Shown here one piece after another: positions 1-8,147 of a stretch of 32,790 nucleotides of DNA. Below the pieces are notes generated by a model that ran no database searches, was not told the origin of the DNA, and saw only the letters and a list, made by a program, of their open reading frames with translations. The stretch comes from Phycicoccus sp. CSK15P-2 (lineage in GTDB: Bacteria > Actinomycetota > Actinomycetes > Actinomycetales > Dermatophilaceae): assembly GCF_016888005.1 (NCBI RefSeq), contig NZ_JAFDVE010000015.1, positions 1 through 32,790 on the forward strand. The letters run 5' to 3'. Numbering within the stretch: position 1 is the first letter of the stretch; each line of letters begins with the position of its first letter. The position numbers and the translations under genes are program-made.

Positions 1-1198
1 TCGTGTAGCCGGGCCCGGAGTCCAACCGGAACGCGGCCGGGTCGCCGGTCACCGGGTAGCGCATCACCTGGCGCAGCTTCGGCACGACGACCGGGTGGCT
101 GTCCGGGCAGGCGCCGCCGACCGGGTACGCCATGTGGCTCTTGTGGTCGCTGGAGTCGAGGTCGCGGCCGTTCCAGCACTGCGGGAAGTCCAGGTACGAC
201 TCCAGCATCGACCCGGCCGGGCACTCGACGAAGTCGTGCGACGGGTCGACCTCGCCGGCATGCAGGCACGACCAGCGCGAGATGGTGTTGTCCTCCGGCC
301 CGGTGGCCTTCGCGTTGCCGGCCACGATGCGCAGGCCGAACGGCAGTGGCTGCGTCTGCGCGATGAGGTCGTCACGGACCCCTTCGCCGAGGTAGTAGAA
401 GGTGCCGGTGACCGGCTCCACGGGGGTGTCGCCGTCGTAGAAGGTGGGGATCCAGTACGCCGACTTGTCCACCGCCGGGTCGCAGTTGCTGTCGGCCTCG
501 AGCAGCTCCTCCGCCGTGGAGAACGCGTCGGTGCTCTCGTTGCCGAAGAAGCTGTGCATGTGCGAGACGCCGGGCTGGTTCGGGAAGACGATCGGGTCGT
601 CCTTCAGCCGATGGCTCGGCGGGCAGTCGGCCAGGAACTCGGCCACTCGTACGGCACCCGGGGGGATCGTCGGCGGGTTCGTCGGCGATGTGGGCGGGGT
701 CGTCGGCGTGGTCGAGCCCGTGCTTCCGTACACCTCGAACTCGTGCAGCGAGACACCCCACTGGGTGGCTCGCTCGGTGGCCAGCACCCGCACGTACCGC
801 CCGCTGCCGGTGACCTCGATGGTCTGACGTCCGCCGGTGCCGGCTGCGGTGCGGTGCACGGTGGTCCACGAGGTGCCGTCGGTGGAGGTCTGCACGGCGA
901 AGCTGCTGGCGTACGCGGTCTCCCAGTCGAGCACGACGGAGGAGACGGTGGCGGTGGCACCGAGGTCGACCTGCAGCCATTGCGGGTCGCTGAACTCGCT
1001 GGACCAGCGGGTGCCGGTGTTGCCGTCGACCGCGTTGGACGCCGGGAAGGCGGACGACTCGGTGGACGAGGCGGTGACCGGCCGGTCCCGGGAGAGCAGA
1101 CCGTCCGCGGCGCCGGCGACGGAGGGGGCGACCACGAGATAGCCGAAGAGAAGGGCGGCCACGGCGGCCACGAGGGTGAGACGACGACGCGAAGCCAT
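1..1198 (-). CDS. Secreted discoidin (F5/8 type C) + DUF1996 protein, 3' end outside the window
   Basis: Reading from ATG at 1198, the frame stays open to the window edge (399 codons), so the C-terminus is missing. Residues 1-30 form a signal peptide (three Arg, hydrophobic core, cleavage after AGA). Residues ~34-158 look like a discoidin/F5-8 type C carbohydrate-binding domain (ASNAVDGNTGTRWSSE, WLQVDLG, RYVRVLATE). Residues ~159-180 are a Thr/Pro linker. From ~184 the sequence matches DUF1996 (CPPSHRLKDDPIVFPNQPG, then SHMHSFFGN at 212-220). The family is extracellular and its biochemical role is not settled; the attached discoidin domain suggests binding of polysaccharide. A GAAGGAG lies upstream of the start, and a promoter and LacI-type operator lie further up. 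Divergent from the next gene. Confidence 0.88.
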   Translation of the reverse strand, partial: MASRRRLTLVAAVAALLFGYLVVAPSVAGAADGLLSRDRPVTASSTESSAFPASNAVDGNTGTRWSSEFSDPQWLQVDLGATATVSSVVLDWETAYASSFAVQTSTDGTSWTTVHRTAAGTGGRQTIEVTGSGRYVRVLATERATQWGVSLHEFEVYGSTGSTTPTTPPTSPTNPPTIPPGAVRVAEFLADCPPSHRLKDDPIVFPNQPGVSHMHSFFGNESTDAFSTAEELLEADSNCDPAVDKSAYWIPTFYDGDTPVEPVTGTFYYLGEGVRDDLIAQTQPLPFGLRIVAGNAKATGPEDNTISRWSCLHAGEVDPSHDFVECPAGSMLESYLDFPQCWNGRDLDSSDHKSHMAYPVGGACPDSHPVVVPKLRQVMRYPVTGDPAAFRLDSGPGYT

Positions 1199-1249
1199 CG
1201 GTGAACCAGCTCCTTCGCGAGGATGTGACAGCGGGCTCCTGCGGCCACA

Positions 1250-1278
1250 ACTCTCACCGTGCTGTTCGGGGGTGTCAA
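1250..1278 (-). promoter_or_regulatory. Putative promoter of the discoidin/DUF1996 gene
   Basis: On the minus strand a perfect TTGACA (1278-1273) is followed after 17 bases by GAGAGT (1255-1250), which keeps the A2 and T6 of a -10 box. It sits about 50 bases upstream of the start at 1198. Called by pattern and position only. Confidence 0.4.
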
Positions 1279-1295
1279 CGCCTGGGTCGGGGCCC

Positions 1296-1310
1296 GGGAA
1301 AGCGCTCTCC
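1296..1310. promoter_or_regulatory. Putative LacI-family (CebR-like) operator
   Basis: GGGAAAGCGCTCTCC is a near-perfect palindrome around AGCGCT, the core seen in LacI-family sites that control sugar-utilisation genes in actinobacteria. It lies just upstream of the TTGACA of the discoidin/DUF1996 promoter, and that gene carries a carbohydrate-binding type domain. No LacI regulator gene is in this window. Confidence 0.4.
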
Positions 1311-1405
1311 TGCCGGCGGGCGCGCCGGTGAGTCGTCGTCGACCGCCGTCTTCGCAGGTAGGGGGCGGGTGGCCGGCCGGTGGAGGCCGGGATCCGGGAC
1401 CTGGG

Positions 1406-1429
1406 GAATTTCTCAGGTTGTGGAAATTC
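1406..1429. repeat. AT-rich inverted repeat in the divergent intergenic region
   Basis: GAATTTC (1406-1412) and GAAATTC (1423-1429) are a perfect 7-base inverted repeat around a 10-base spacer, standing out in very GC-rich surroundings. It lies in the 365-base gap (1199-1563) between two divergent genes, about 135 bases upstream of the plus-strand gene. It could be an operator; no regulator is known. I see no gene in this gap. Confidence 0.35.
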
Positions 1430-1563
1430 GTGGTTCGCTGTCGGCCGGCCCGGCGGCGGCCGTCACCGCGAACCGGCCTCCGGGCCACGAGACGTCGAGG
1501 TGCACGGTCCGGCCGGATCCCCACCCCCGGACGGGTCCCACTGGCCGCGAACCACATGGTTCG

Positions 1564-3420
1564 ATGGGTGGCATGGCACGCAGGGGTAAGAGTGGGCGCA
1601 AGCACCGGACGCCCAACCGGTCGGCGACCCGGGGCCGTGCGGACCGGCCGGTGCACGGTGTCGAGCCGCCGGACGAGCAGGGCACCGAGCTCATCGCCTC
1701 CCTGCGCGCCGCCTTGCGCTCCGAGGACCCCACGGCGCTGACCAGCCTCGTGTCCTCCTTGCTCTCCGTCACCGACGCCTGGTCGGTCCTCGCCGACGAC
1801 CCCAGCGACCCCGACGATGTCACCGTCCCGCTCGACGCCCTCGTCGACTCCTTCGTCGGCACCACGTATGCCGAGACGACAGCGGCCCTGCACGTCGTCG
1901 CCGCGCTCGTCCCCGACGAGCTGGTCGCCGCGCGCATCCGCCATGTCCTGAGCGGCCGGCGCCACCCCGTCCCGGAGTCGGTCAGAGGTGTCCGGGACCT
2001 CACGGTCGAGCACGCGGCGCGACTCGGGGACGAGCTGGGCGACGGCGACAACGTCATCCTCGGGCTCGCCTGGCCCGGTATCGGCGGGGTCACGACCGTC
2101 ACCTACGTGGACGAGGCGTTCGGTACCCGGGTCAAGGACGTCTTCCTCGTGCCGGAGCCGTTCGCGGAGATCTGCGCGCGGTACCGCGAGCTGCTCGCCG
2201 AGAACGGCCGCCGACCCGACGAGCTCACCGAGATCCCGCTCGCCGACGCCCGGGCCAGCATCGAGACCGCCATCGCCCTCGCGGATGCCGACGACGCGCC
2301 GGAGGTCCCCGACGACTGGTCCGACCCCGACGGCGACCCCGTGGGCTGGCCCGGTGCACGCCCGTTCGTCGAGATGCTGCTGCGCCGGATGCCGTCGGGT
2401 GGCGCGTCCACGCTGACCTCCGACGCCTGGCCCGAGGTGTCGACCGAGGAGGCCGTCGCGGGGTTCCTCGCCTCACCGCACGCTCCGCACCTGGACGACG
2501 ACCACGTGCTGGCGCAGGCGGCCGCCGTCCTCGCCGCCGACGCCGCGGAGGGCGCCGGCCATCCGCTGCGCTGGTCGCCGGTGCAGGTCGAGCTCGCGCT
2601 GAGCCAACGGCTGCCGTGGACCGGCTCGGCGACCGACGAGGCGCTCGAGGTCGTCGGCGCGGTCATCCGCCCGTTCATCCGGTATGCCCACGAGCTGCTC
2701 GGTGTCCCGGTCGAGGCCACCGACGAGACGCTGACCGCCGTCGACGAGTGGATGCCGTCCTTCGACATGCTGCTGCACGCCGCGGCCGCCAGCCGGTGGC
2801 GCGAGGTCGGTGCGCTCGTCGACGCCTTCGAGCACGGCGACCCCGTCCCGCTCATGCTGCACACGCTCGCCGAGCAGGTGGGTGGTCAGGAGGTGCTCGA
2901 CGCGCTGACGGCCGACCCGCTGCCGGACGAGCCGCTCGTCCTGAACGGCGTGCCGGCCGACGTCCAGGACGCCGTCGTCCAGATCGCGGAGCTCGCCGAC
3001 GGATGGCTCGACACGTCCCCCCGGGTGGCGCACCTCGGGGCCGTCCGCAGGGAGTGGCGCACCGCGGCCCGCCGCCTGCTCGCCGATGCGGCGCGCACCG
3101 ACCCGGCATGGTTGCGACACCGCGCGTCCGCGTCCGCGCGGGCCTGTGGGCTGCTGTGGGCCACCGGCGTCGCGAACCGGCTCGTCGGCCCGTCCGGCGC
3201 GGTGCTGGTGCGGGACCTCGGGGCGGACTTCGACGTCTCGGGCTCACCGTCGGCCAAGGCGGAGACTCTCCTGCGTGCGTGGGCGGGCGGTCGGTGGGGC
3301 GTCGACCCGACCGACCTCGGCGATGCCGGACTGCTCATCGGCTACCGCCGTGCGGAGATCATCGCCCTGCGTGACACGTACCGAACCGGGCCACGCCAGC
3401 AGGGTGCCTCCACGGACTGA
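1564..3420 (+). CDS. Conserved hypothetical protein, 618 aa
   Basis: The open frame extends back to 1201, but protein-like composition begins at the ATG at 1564. A second in-frame ATG at 1573 (MARRGKSGRKHR) is equally possible, and neither has a strong ribosome site. The product starts with a basic stretch (ARRGKSGRKHRTPNR), then is acidic and Ala/Leu/Val/Asp-rich without signal peptide or membrane segments, so it is probably cytoplasmic. An Asp/Glu-rich region and several Leu-rich helical segments are visible. I do not recognise a catalytic motif or a Pfam family. It runs towards vapC, and the two genes share a hairpin between their ends. Function unknown. Confidence 0.75.
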   Translation: MGGMARRGKSGRKHRTPNRSATRGRADRPVHGVEPPDEQGTELIASLRAALRSEDPTALTSLVSSLLSVTDAWSVLADDPSDPDDVTVPLDALVDSFVGTTYAETTAALHVVAALVPDELVAARIRHVLSGRRHPVPESVRGVRDLTVEHAARLGDELGDGDNVILGLAWPGIGGVTTVTYVDEAFGTRVKDVFLVPEPFAEICARYRELLAENGRRPDELTEIPLADARASIETAIALADADDAPEVPDDWSDPDGDPVGWPGARPFVEMLLRRMPSGGASTLTSDAWPEVSTEEAVAGFLASPHAPHLDDDHVLAQAAAVLAADAAEGAGHPLRWSPVQVELALSQRLPWTGSATDEALEVVGAVIRPFIRYAHELLGVPVEATDETLTAVDEWMPSFDMLLHAAAASRWREVGALVDAFEHGDPVPLMLHTLAEQVGGQEVLDALTADPLPDEPLVLNGVPADVQDAVVQIAELADGWLDTSPRVAHLGAVRREWRTAARRLLADAARTDPAWLRHRASASARACGLLWATGVANRLVGPSGAVLVRDLGADFDVSGSPSAKAETLLRAWAGGRWGVDPTDLGDAGLLIGYRRAEIIALRDTYRTGPRQQGASTD

Positions 3421-3447
3421 CCGCCGTCGGGATCCCTCCGTGGAGGC
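3406..3447. terminator. Bidirectional hairpin between convergent genes
   Basis: GCCTCCACGGA (3406-3416) and TCCGTGGAGGC (3437-3447) form a perfect 11-bp stem with a 20-base loop. The left arm overlaps the last codons of the plus-strand gene, and the right arm ends two bases from the vapC stop. There is no T-run, as is common in GC-rich actinobacteria. Confidence 0.5.
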
Positions 3448-3448
3448 G

Positions 3449-3847
3449 TCAGATGGTGACAGCCGGCCGGAGATCCGTGTGGACGAAGTCCTCACCCTTG
3501 AACAACAACGGCTCACCGCTGCGGCTGGCCAAGGCGTAGGCGAAGCAGTCTCCGAAGTTCAGGCCGGCGGGATGACCGCTGCCTCGCCCGAAGTCGCGAT
3601 AGGCAGCACGGGCCACGGTGACATGGTCTGGAGCGACGGGTTCGACGGTGATGCCGAGGCCCATCATGAGGTCGTCGACCCTGCGCGAGGCGACCGGTGA
3701 GCCGAGGCGGTCGACGACGATGCAGAGCTCCAGGAACGACCCCGCCGACATCCGCGGGTCGGGGTCCGCGAGAAGTGACTCGACGAACGCGTCGCGCTCG
3801 GGCTCGTCGGTGATGATCGCGACGAGGGCCGAGGTGTCGACGATCAC
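3449..3847 (-). CDS. vapC: VapC-type PIN-domain toxin
   Basis: This is a 132-residue PIN domain, the usual VapC length, predicted to be a Mg-dependent ribonuclease toxin. The start MIVDTSALVAII carries the first acidic residue (D4). E40 lies in SFLELCIVV, D100 in LNFGDCFAYALA, and D120 in LFKGEDF. All four metal-binding positions are present, so it looks functional. Its ATG overlaps the stop of the antitoxin gene by four bases (ATGA), implying coupled translation. Which RNA it cuts cannot be read from the sequence. Confidence 0.93.
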   Translation of the reverse strand: MIVDTSALVAIITDEPERDAFVESLLADPDPRMSAGSFLELCIVVDRLGSPVASRRVDDLMMGLGITVEPVAPDHVTVARAAYRDFGRGSGHPAGLNFGDCFAYALASRSGEPLLFKGEDFVHTDLRPAVTI

Positions 3848-4101
3848 GCGGGCAGCCCGGCGTCGTCGTACAGGTCGTCGATGCGCAGGGCTTCGCGATT
3901 CGCGTCGGTCAACCGTTGGTCGAGGTCCGCGAGGAGTGCCGTCACACGCCGTCGGCGTTCGTCATGGGCTGCCGGAGCGTCGAGCGTCGTCAGGTACTGC
4001 TCGAGCGCGGCCTCGATGGCACCGGTCTGGGACAGGCCGCTGCGCTCGGACGCCATCCGGGCGAGCTCGTGCACCCTCGGCTTCTTGATGTTCAGACTCA
4101 T
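3844..4101 (-). CDS. vapB: VapB-type antitoxin (Rv0623-like/PSK family)
   Basis: The 85-residue protein starts MSLNIKKPRVHELARMASERSGLSQTGAIEAAL. This is the N-terminal DNA-binding and dimerisation segment typical of VapB antitoxins of the Rv0623-like family. It has an acidic C-terminal tail (ALRIDDLYDDAG) of the kind that occupies the VapC active site. It is the first gene of the pair and overlaps vapC by four bases. Nested inverted repeats directly upstream are the likely site of autorepression. Confidence 0.9.
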   Translation of the reverse strand: MSLNIKKPRVHELARMASERSGLSQTGAIEAALEQYLTTLDAPAAHDERRRRVTALLADLDQRLTDANREALRIDDLYDDAGLPA

Positions 4102-4107
4102 CCACCG

Positions 4108-4144
4108 ATGGTACCTCGCAACGGTGTACTTCTACCATTGCGAG
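4108..4144. promoter_or_regulatory. Nested inverted repeats upstream of vapB (probable operator)
   Basis: Two interleaved palindromes are visible: ATGGTA (4108-4113) with TACCAT (4133-4138), and CTCGCAA (4115-4121) with TTGCGAG (4138-4144). They end six bases from the vapB start. Palindromes at this place are the usual binding site of the VapBC complex. Confidence 0.6.
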
Positions 4145-4146
4145 AC

Positions 4147-5058
4147 TCAGCGCGTGTAGAGCCTGGACCTCGCCTCGCGCACCGTGAGCGCCGTCGGAGT
4201 GCCTTCGCGGGTGACGTCCCCGGGGATGTCGATCCACGTTCCCGACCTTCCCAGGCGGTACTGGCCGGTGTAGGTGATGTCGACCCGGACGTCGTACTCC
4301 CCAGGGCGGGCGTAGGTAGCGGTGACGTCGCCGCTCGGGTAGGGGCCGCCGAGGGACGTCGTCGGCCCGATCGTCTGCTCGCCCAGGTGGTAGGTGACGG
4401 ACTTCAGCCGGGGGCGCACCTGCACCAGCCGCCCGAGCATCCGCGCCGGGTCCACCTCGTCGACCTCACCGGGGCCGTGCCCAGCCTCCGGGAACTGCAC
4501 CTCGAAGAACGTCGGGAGGTTGACGAGGGTGACGTCGCCCTCGGGCTGGATGTTGACCGTCGGCACCGTGAACTCGGTGTCGTGGAACGCCTCACGGATC
4601 ATCTCCATCGTCAGCGCTGCCACCCCCGGGACCAGCTGGGGGAAGCAGGTGTCCCCCTTCCACTCCCACTCACCGTCGACGGGGTCGCCGTCCTCGTCGA
4701 CGACCTCTCGCACCCAGACGGCAATGACCGGACCGAGCCCCTGCGCCGGGTCACCCGACTGGCAGTACAAGGACTCCTCGTGGCAAGAGACATCGAAGTT
4801 CGCCTCGCCTGGTGCGTGGTGGCCACAGACCGACGCCGACCCGAACTCGTAGTACGGCGGTTCAGAGGCGCCCTTGAGTGGGAAGTCGACCGCCAGTGTC
4901 TTGAGGTCGCGGGGCATCAAGGCGGAAAGGCGTGCGCCTTTCGCGCTCTTGTTGGCAATGATGCCGCCAGGCTTCCTCTCCGCCGTAGCCATCGCGGGCG
5001 CACACGCGACTACGGCAAGCGCCCCGGCGATCACAAGGCCCAACCAACGGGCTATCAC
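4147..5058 (-). CDS. Secreted hypothetical protein with C-terminal Ig/PKD-like region
   Basis: I place the start at GTG 5058, which overlaps the stop of the upstream lipoprotein gene by four bases (GTGA). An in-frame GTG at 5088 would add ten residues. The product (303 aa) begins with an export signal (IARWLGLVIAGALAVVACA). A single Cys occurs there, but the context (VVACAPAMATA) is a weak lipobox. The mature part has several Cys (VCGHH, VSCHE, LYCQS, DTCFP), Trp-rich VREVVDEDGDPVDGEWEW, and a C-terminal stretch (ATYARPGEYDVRVDITYTG) resembling a PKD/Ig strand pattern. It probably acts at the cell surface with the lipoprotein encoded just upstream. No enzyme motif recognised. Confidence 0.8.
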   Translation of the reverse strand: MIARWLGLVIAGALAVVACAPAMATAERKPGGIIANKSAKGARLSALMPRDLKTLAVDFPLKGASEPPYYEFGSASVCGHHAPGEANFDVSCHEESLYCQSGDPAQGLGPVIAVWVREVVDEDGDPVDGEWEWKGDTCFPQLVPGVAALTMEMIREAFHDTEFTVPTVNIQPEGDVTLVNLPTFFEVQFPEAGHGPGEVDEVDPARMLGRLVQVRPRLKSVTYHLGEQTIGPTTSLGGPYPSGDVTATYARPGEYDVRVDITYTGQYRLGRSGTWIDIPGDVTREGTPTALTVREARSRLYTR

Positions 5059-5639
5059 GTCAGGCTTTCGAGGTCGAGGAATCTCCACCCCGAGTCAGTC
5101 CATTTGACTCCGACCTTCACGCGTTCGGTGGCACCCTGAATCCGGTCCACCTCGGCACCTGAGTCGTCGACGATGGTCACCGCCTTCTGAGTCACCTCGA
5201 TCTCGAAATGAACCTGCCCCGAGGGGGCCGGAACCTGCTTCGCCGACCCCGACTCGACAGAGTCCTTCGCGAAGTGATGCCCCGCCTTTGCCAGCTCCCG
5301 TGCATCCGCTTCGGTCCTCGTGCAAAAGCCGCAGTCGTCATCGCTCAGCGGCGGCAGCAGCCCCGTCGCCGGGGTCGTCCACGCCTCGTTGACGAGGTCG
5401 AGATAGAAGCGGACGAACGCCTCGGCGCCTTCGGGGGTGTTCTCCTGCGCCGCCTCGGGAACCACGGGCCCGGAGGGCCTCGGGCTAGGGCTGCTCACCG
5501 ACGGGGAGGGCGAAGGCGACGCACTGCTCGCCGCCGGCGACGGCCCCGGGTCGTCCTCGGTCGTACACCCCGTCAACGTCAATATCACGGCGGCCGCCAC
5601 CACGGCCGCCAGTCGGCTCCACGACATCCCTGTCCCCAT
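5055..5639 (-). CDS. DUF6318 family lipoprotein
   Basis: A signal peptide leads to a clear lipobox (AAVILTLTGC), so the protein is anchored to the outer face of the membrane. A Ser/Pro linker follows (PSPAASSASPSPSPSVSS), then a folded domain beginning GPVVPEAAQENTPEGAEAF with FVRFYLDLVNEAW and the paired cysteines of DDDCGFCTR. This pattern fits DUF6318, an NTF2-like family common in actinobacteria with unknown function. Start is ATG 5639; ATG 5627 (MSWSRLAAV, with GGGGA upstream) is a good alternative, giving 191-195 residues. The next gene starts inside its stop codon, so the two form a coupled operon. Confidence 0.85.
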   Translation of the reverse strand: MGTGMSWSRLAAVVAAAVILTLTGCTTEDDPGPSPAASSASPSPSPSVSSPSPRPSGPVVPEAAQENTPEGAEAFVRFYLDLVNEAWTTPATGLLPPLSDDDCGFCTRTEADARELAKAGHHFAKDSVESGSAKQVPAPSGQVHFEIEVTQKAVTIVDDSGAEVDRIQGATERVKVGVKWTDSGWRFLDLESLT

Positions 5640-5760
5640 CCAGCACCCGCGGACCGCCCTGCACGACCCGCGTGCGAGAACCGTACCCACTCCCGCCCCT
5701 GCGACGAAGCGACCCCTGTGGACAACCCGCCCCGTACCCACGACGAGACGGGTCGGCGTG

Positions 5761-5776
5761 CTCGCCCGCGGGCGAG
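5761..5776. terminator. Short GC palindrome downstream of the aldo/keto reductase
   Basis: CTCGCCCGCGGGCGAG is a perfect 16-base palindrome 17 bases beyond the stop of the minus-strand reductase gene. It could form a small terminator stem. There is no T-run, so the call is weak. Confidence 0.3.
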
Positions 5777-5792
5777 GACGCCGAGCATTCGG

Positions 5793-6803
5793 TCAGGCCG
5801 GGCGGGTCTTCGGGGCGTTCTCCAGGGTCTTGCCGGGGTCGCGCTCCACGACGTCGCCGAGCGCGTCGTCGATGGCCTGCATGGCGGACGGCTCCAGGCG
5901 CACCCCGGCGGCCTTCACGTTGTCCTCCACCTGCTCCGGGCGGGACGCCCCCACCAGCGCGGCGGCGACGTTGTCGTTCTGCAGCACCCACGCGACGGCG
6001 AGCTGGGCCATCGTCAGGCCCGCCTCGTCGGCGACCGGCTTCAGCTTCTGGACGCGCTCGAGGACGTCGTCGCGCATCCACCGTCGGATCATGTCGGCGC
6101 CGCCCTTGTCGTCGGTGGCGCGGGAGCCCTCGGGCGGGGTCTGGCCGGGCGCGTACTTGCCGGTGAGGACGCCCTGCGCGATGGGGCTCCAGACGATCTG
6201 GCTGACGCCCAGCTGCTCGCACGCGGGGACGACCTCGTCCTCGATGACACGCCAGAGCATCGAGTACTGCGGCTGGCTCGAGATGAGCTGGATCCCGAGG
6301 TCCTGCGCCATCGCGTGGCCGGCGCGGATCTGGTCGGCGGTCCACTCACTGACGCCGATGTACAGGGCCTTGCCCGCCCGGACGACGTCGGCGAAGGCCT
6401 GCATCGTCTCCTCGAGCGGGGTCTCGGTGTCGTACCGGTGCGCCTGGTAGAGGTCGACGTAGTCGGTCTGCAGACGCTCGAGCGAGCCGTCGATCGACTC
6501 CATGATGTGCTTGCGGGACAGGCCGACGTCGTTCTTGCCGGCCGGCCCGGTGGGCCAGTAGACCTTGGTGAAGATCTCGAGGTCCTGGCGCCGCTCGCCC
6601 TTGAGCGCCTCGCCGAGGACGGTCTCGGCCTCGGTGTTGGCGTACGCGTCGGCGGTGTCGAAGGTGCTGATGCCGTGGTCGAGGGCGGCCCGCACGCACG
6701 CTGTGGCGGCGTCGTTCTCGACCTGTGAGCCGTGGGTCAGCCAGTTGCCGTACGTGATCTCCGAGATCTTCAGTCCGCTGTTGCCGAGATACCTGAACTC
6801 CAT
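5793..6803 (-). CDS. Aldo/keto reductase (Kv-beta-like)
   Basis: This is a 336-residue (beta/alpha)8 NAD(P)H-dependent aldo/keto reductase. The start MEFRYLGNSGLKISEITYGNW is typical, and the longer frame upstream is non-coding. The catalytic tetrad is visible: D49 and Y54 in STFDTADAYANTEAE, K80 in FTKVYWP, and H122 in LYQAHRYD. The cofactor-binding C-terminal part contains GVLTGKYAPGQ and PGASRPEQVEDN-type residues (VGASRPEQVEDN). The resemblance is to the family that includes potassium-channel beta subunits and YghZ. Its substrate is probably a small aldehyde or ketone but cannot be deduced. Monocistronic; divergent from the YibE/F gene. Confidence 0.95.
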   Translation of the reverse strand: MEFRYLGNSGLKISEITYGNWLTHGSQVENDAATACVRAALDHGISTFDTADAYANTEAETVLGEALKGERRQDLEIFTKVYWPTGPAGKNDVGLSRKHIMESIDGSLERLQTDYVDLYQAHRYDTETPLEETMQAFADVVRAGKALYIGVSEWTADQIRAGHAMAQDLGIQLISSQPQYSMLWRVIEDEVVPACEQLGVSQIVWSPIAQGVLTGKYAPGQTPPEGSRATDDKGGADMIRRWMRDDVLERVQKLKPVADEAGLTMAQLAVAWVLQNDNVAAALVGASRPEQVEDNVKAAGVRLEPSAMQAIDDALGDVVERDPGKTLENAPKTRPA

Positions 6804-6951
6804 GCTCGCCACGCTATGCCCGCGGGTCGCGTCGGCGGGTCGTGGAGTGCAGGCGGATGCCGAGCGCCGCGCGGGGTGGCCGCGGCGCAGCGGCCGATCG
6901 ATGCCGTGCCAGGCTGTGCCCCACACGGACATCACGGAAGGGGTGGGACGC

Positions 6952-8112
6952 GTGGGCGCCCACGGACATGCCGGGCACGCGACGCTGCCGATGACCAGGG
7001 TCGCGTGGGCCGTCCTCGCTCCCCTGGCGGTGCTCACGGTCGTCGGGCTGGTCGTGCTGTGGCCGTCCTCCGCTCCGGTTCCCGAGCGACCGTCGGCAGC
7101 CCAGGAGTTCGACGGCGTCGTCCTCGCGCTCGAGCCGCAGGAGTGCCCCGAGGACGCACCCGAGGCATCCGGCGGATGTGGGACGGTCACGGTGCGGGTC
7201 GACGCCCCGGACGGCGAGCGCGAGGTCGAGGCGCCGCTCTCGACGGCTCCGGGGGCGCCCGAGCTGGAGGTCGGGGACGAGGTCGTCGTCGCCGCTGCCG
7301 AGACCCCCGAGGGCTACCTCTACGGCGTCGTCGACCACCAGCGCGGCCCGCAGCTGTGGGCCCTGCTCGCCGCGCTCGGCCTCGCGCTCGTCGCCTTCGG
7401 GCGGTGGCGGGGGCTCACGGCGCTCGTCGGGCTCGGGATCACGTTCGTCGTGCTGCTCGCCTTCATCGTGCCCGCCGTCATCGCGGGCGAGGCCCCGGTC
7501 CTCGTCGCCCTCGTCGGCGCGTCCGCCGTCACGCTCTCGGTGCTCTACCTCACGCACGGCGTCTCGCTGTCGACGACCGTCGCGGTCATGGGGACGATGG
7601 CGAGCCTGGGCCTGACGGCCGCACTGTCCGAGGTGGCCGTCGGTGCGCTGCACCTCACCGGCGTGACCGACGACATCTCCACCGCCGTCACGTCCACGTA
7701 CGGCATCGACCCCCGTGGGCTGCTCGTCGCGAGCATCATCATCGGCTCGGTCGGGGTGCTCGACGACGTCACCGTCACCCAGGCCGCGACCGTCACCGAG
7801 CTCGGCCGGGCGAACCCGTCGTACCGCTTCGCGGAGCTGTACGGCGCGGCCGCGCGGGTGGGCCGCTCGCACATCGCGTCGGTGGTCAACACGATCGTCC
7901 TGGCCTACGCGGGGTCCTCGCTGCCGCTGCTCGTGCTCGTCGTCGCGGACAACGGGTCGCTCGCCGGTGCGGCGACGACGCAGCTCATCGCCCAGGAGGT
8001 GGTGCGCAGCGCGGTCGCCACGATCGGGCTCATCGCCGCCGTACCGCTGACGACGGCGCTCGCCTCCCTGGCCACGCGCACCGCGGAGCCGGAAGCGGCC
8101 CGGCCGGCCTGA
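6952..8112 (+). CDS. YibE/F family membrane protein
   Basis: The start is placed at GTG 6952, preceded by GGAAGGGG ten bases away; ATG 6991 would drop a short His-rich leader (GAHGHAGH). The protein (386 aa) has an N-terminal membrane segment (AVLAPLAVLTVVGLVVLW), an extracytoplasmic beta-rich domain to about residue 130, and then a block of hydrophobic helices. It carries the family signature region with a conserved GVLDDVTVTQAATVTEL and the segment ELYGAAARVGRSHIASVVNT. These match the YibE/F family, whose members are predicted permease-like proteins of unknown substrate. Convergent with the next gene. Confidence 0.9.
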   Translation: MGAHGHAGHATLPMTRVAWAVLAPLAVLTVVGLVVLWPSSAPVPERPSAAQEFDGVVLALEPQECPEDAPEASGGCGTVTVRVDAPDGEREVEAPLSTAPGAPELEVGDEVVVAAAETPEGYLYGVVDHQRGPQLWALLAALGLALVAFGRWRGLTALVGLGITFVVLLAFIVPAVIAGEAPVLVALVGASAVTLSVLYLTHGVSLSTTVAVMGTMASLGLTAALSEVAVGALHLTGVTDDISTAVTSTYGIDPRGLLVASIIIGSVGVLDDVTVTQAATVTELGRANPSYRFAELYGAAARVGRSHIASVVNTIVLAYAGSSLPLLVLVVADNGSLAGAATTQLIAQEVVRSAVATIGLIAAVPLTTALASLATRTAEPEAARPA

Positions 8113-8147
8113 GTGCCGGATGTCTGCCAGGCGCCCCGAATGCGGGC

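Noticed and set aside
95-1204. Long plus-strand open frame over the discoidin/DUF1996 gene
   Set aside because: Its translation is Arg/Gly/Val-rich noise, while the minus strand gives a signal peptide and two known domains.
604-2013. 469-codon minus-strand frame spanning the gap and the hypothetical gene
   Set aside because: It crosses two real genes in other frames and its product is Arg/Pro/Ser-rich with no domain.
5717-5725. TGTGGACAA DnaA-box match upstream of the lipoprotein
   Set aside because: A single isolated nine-base match; expected by chance in this base composition and with no replication gene nearby.
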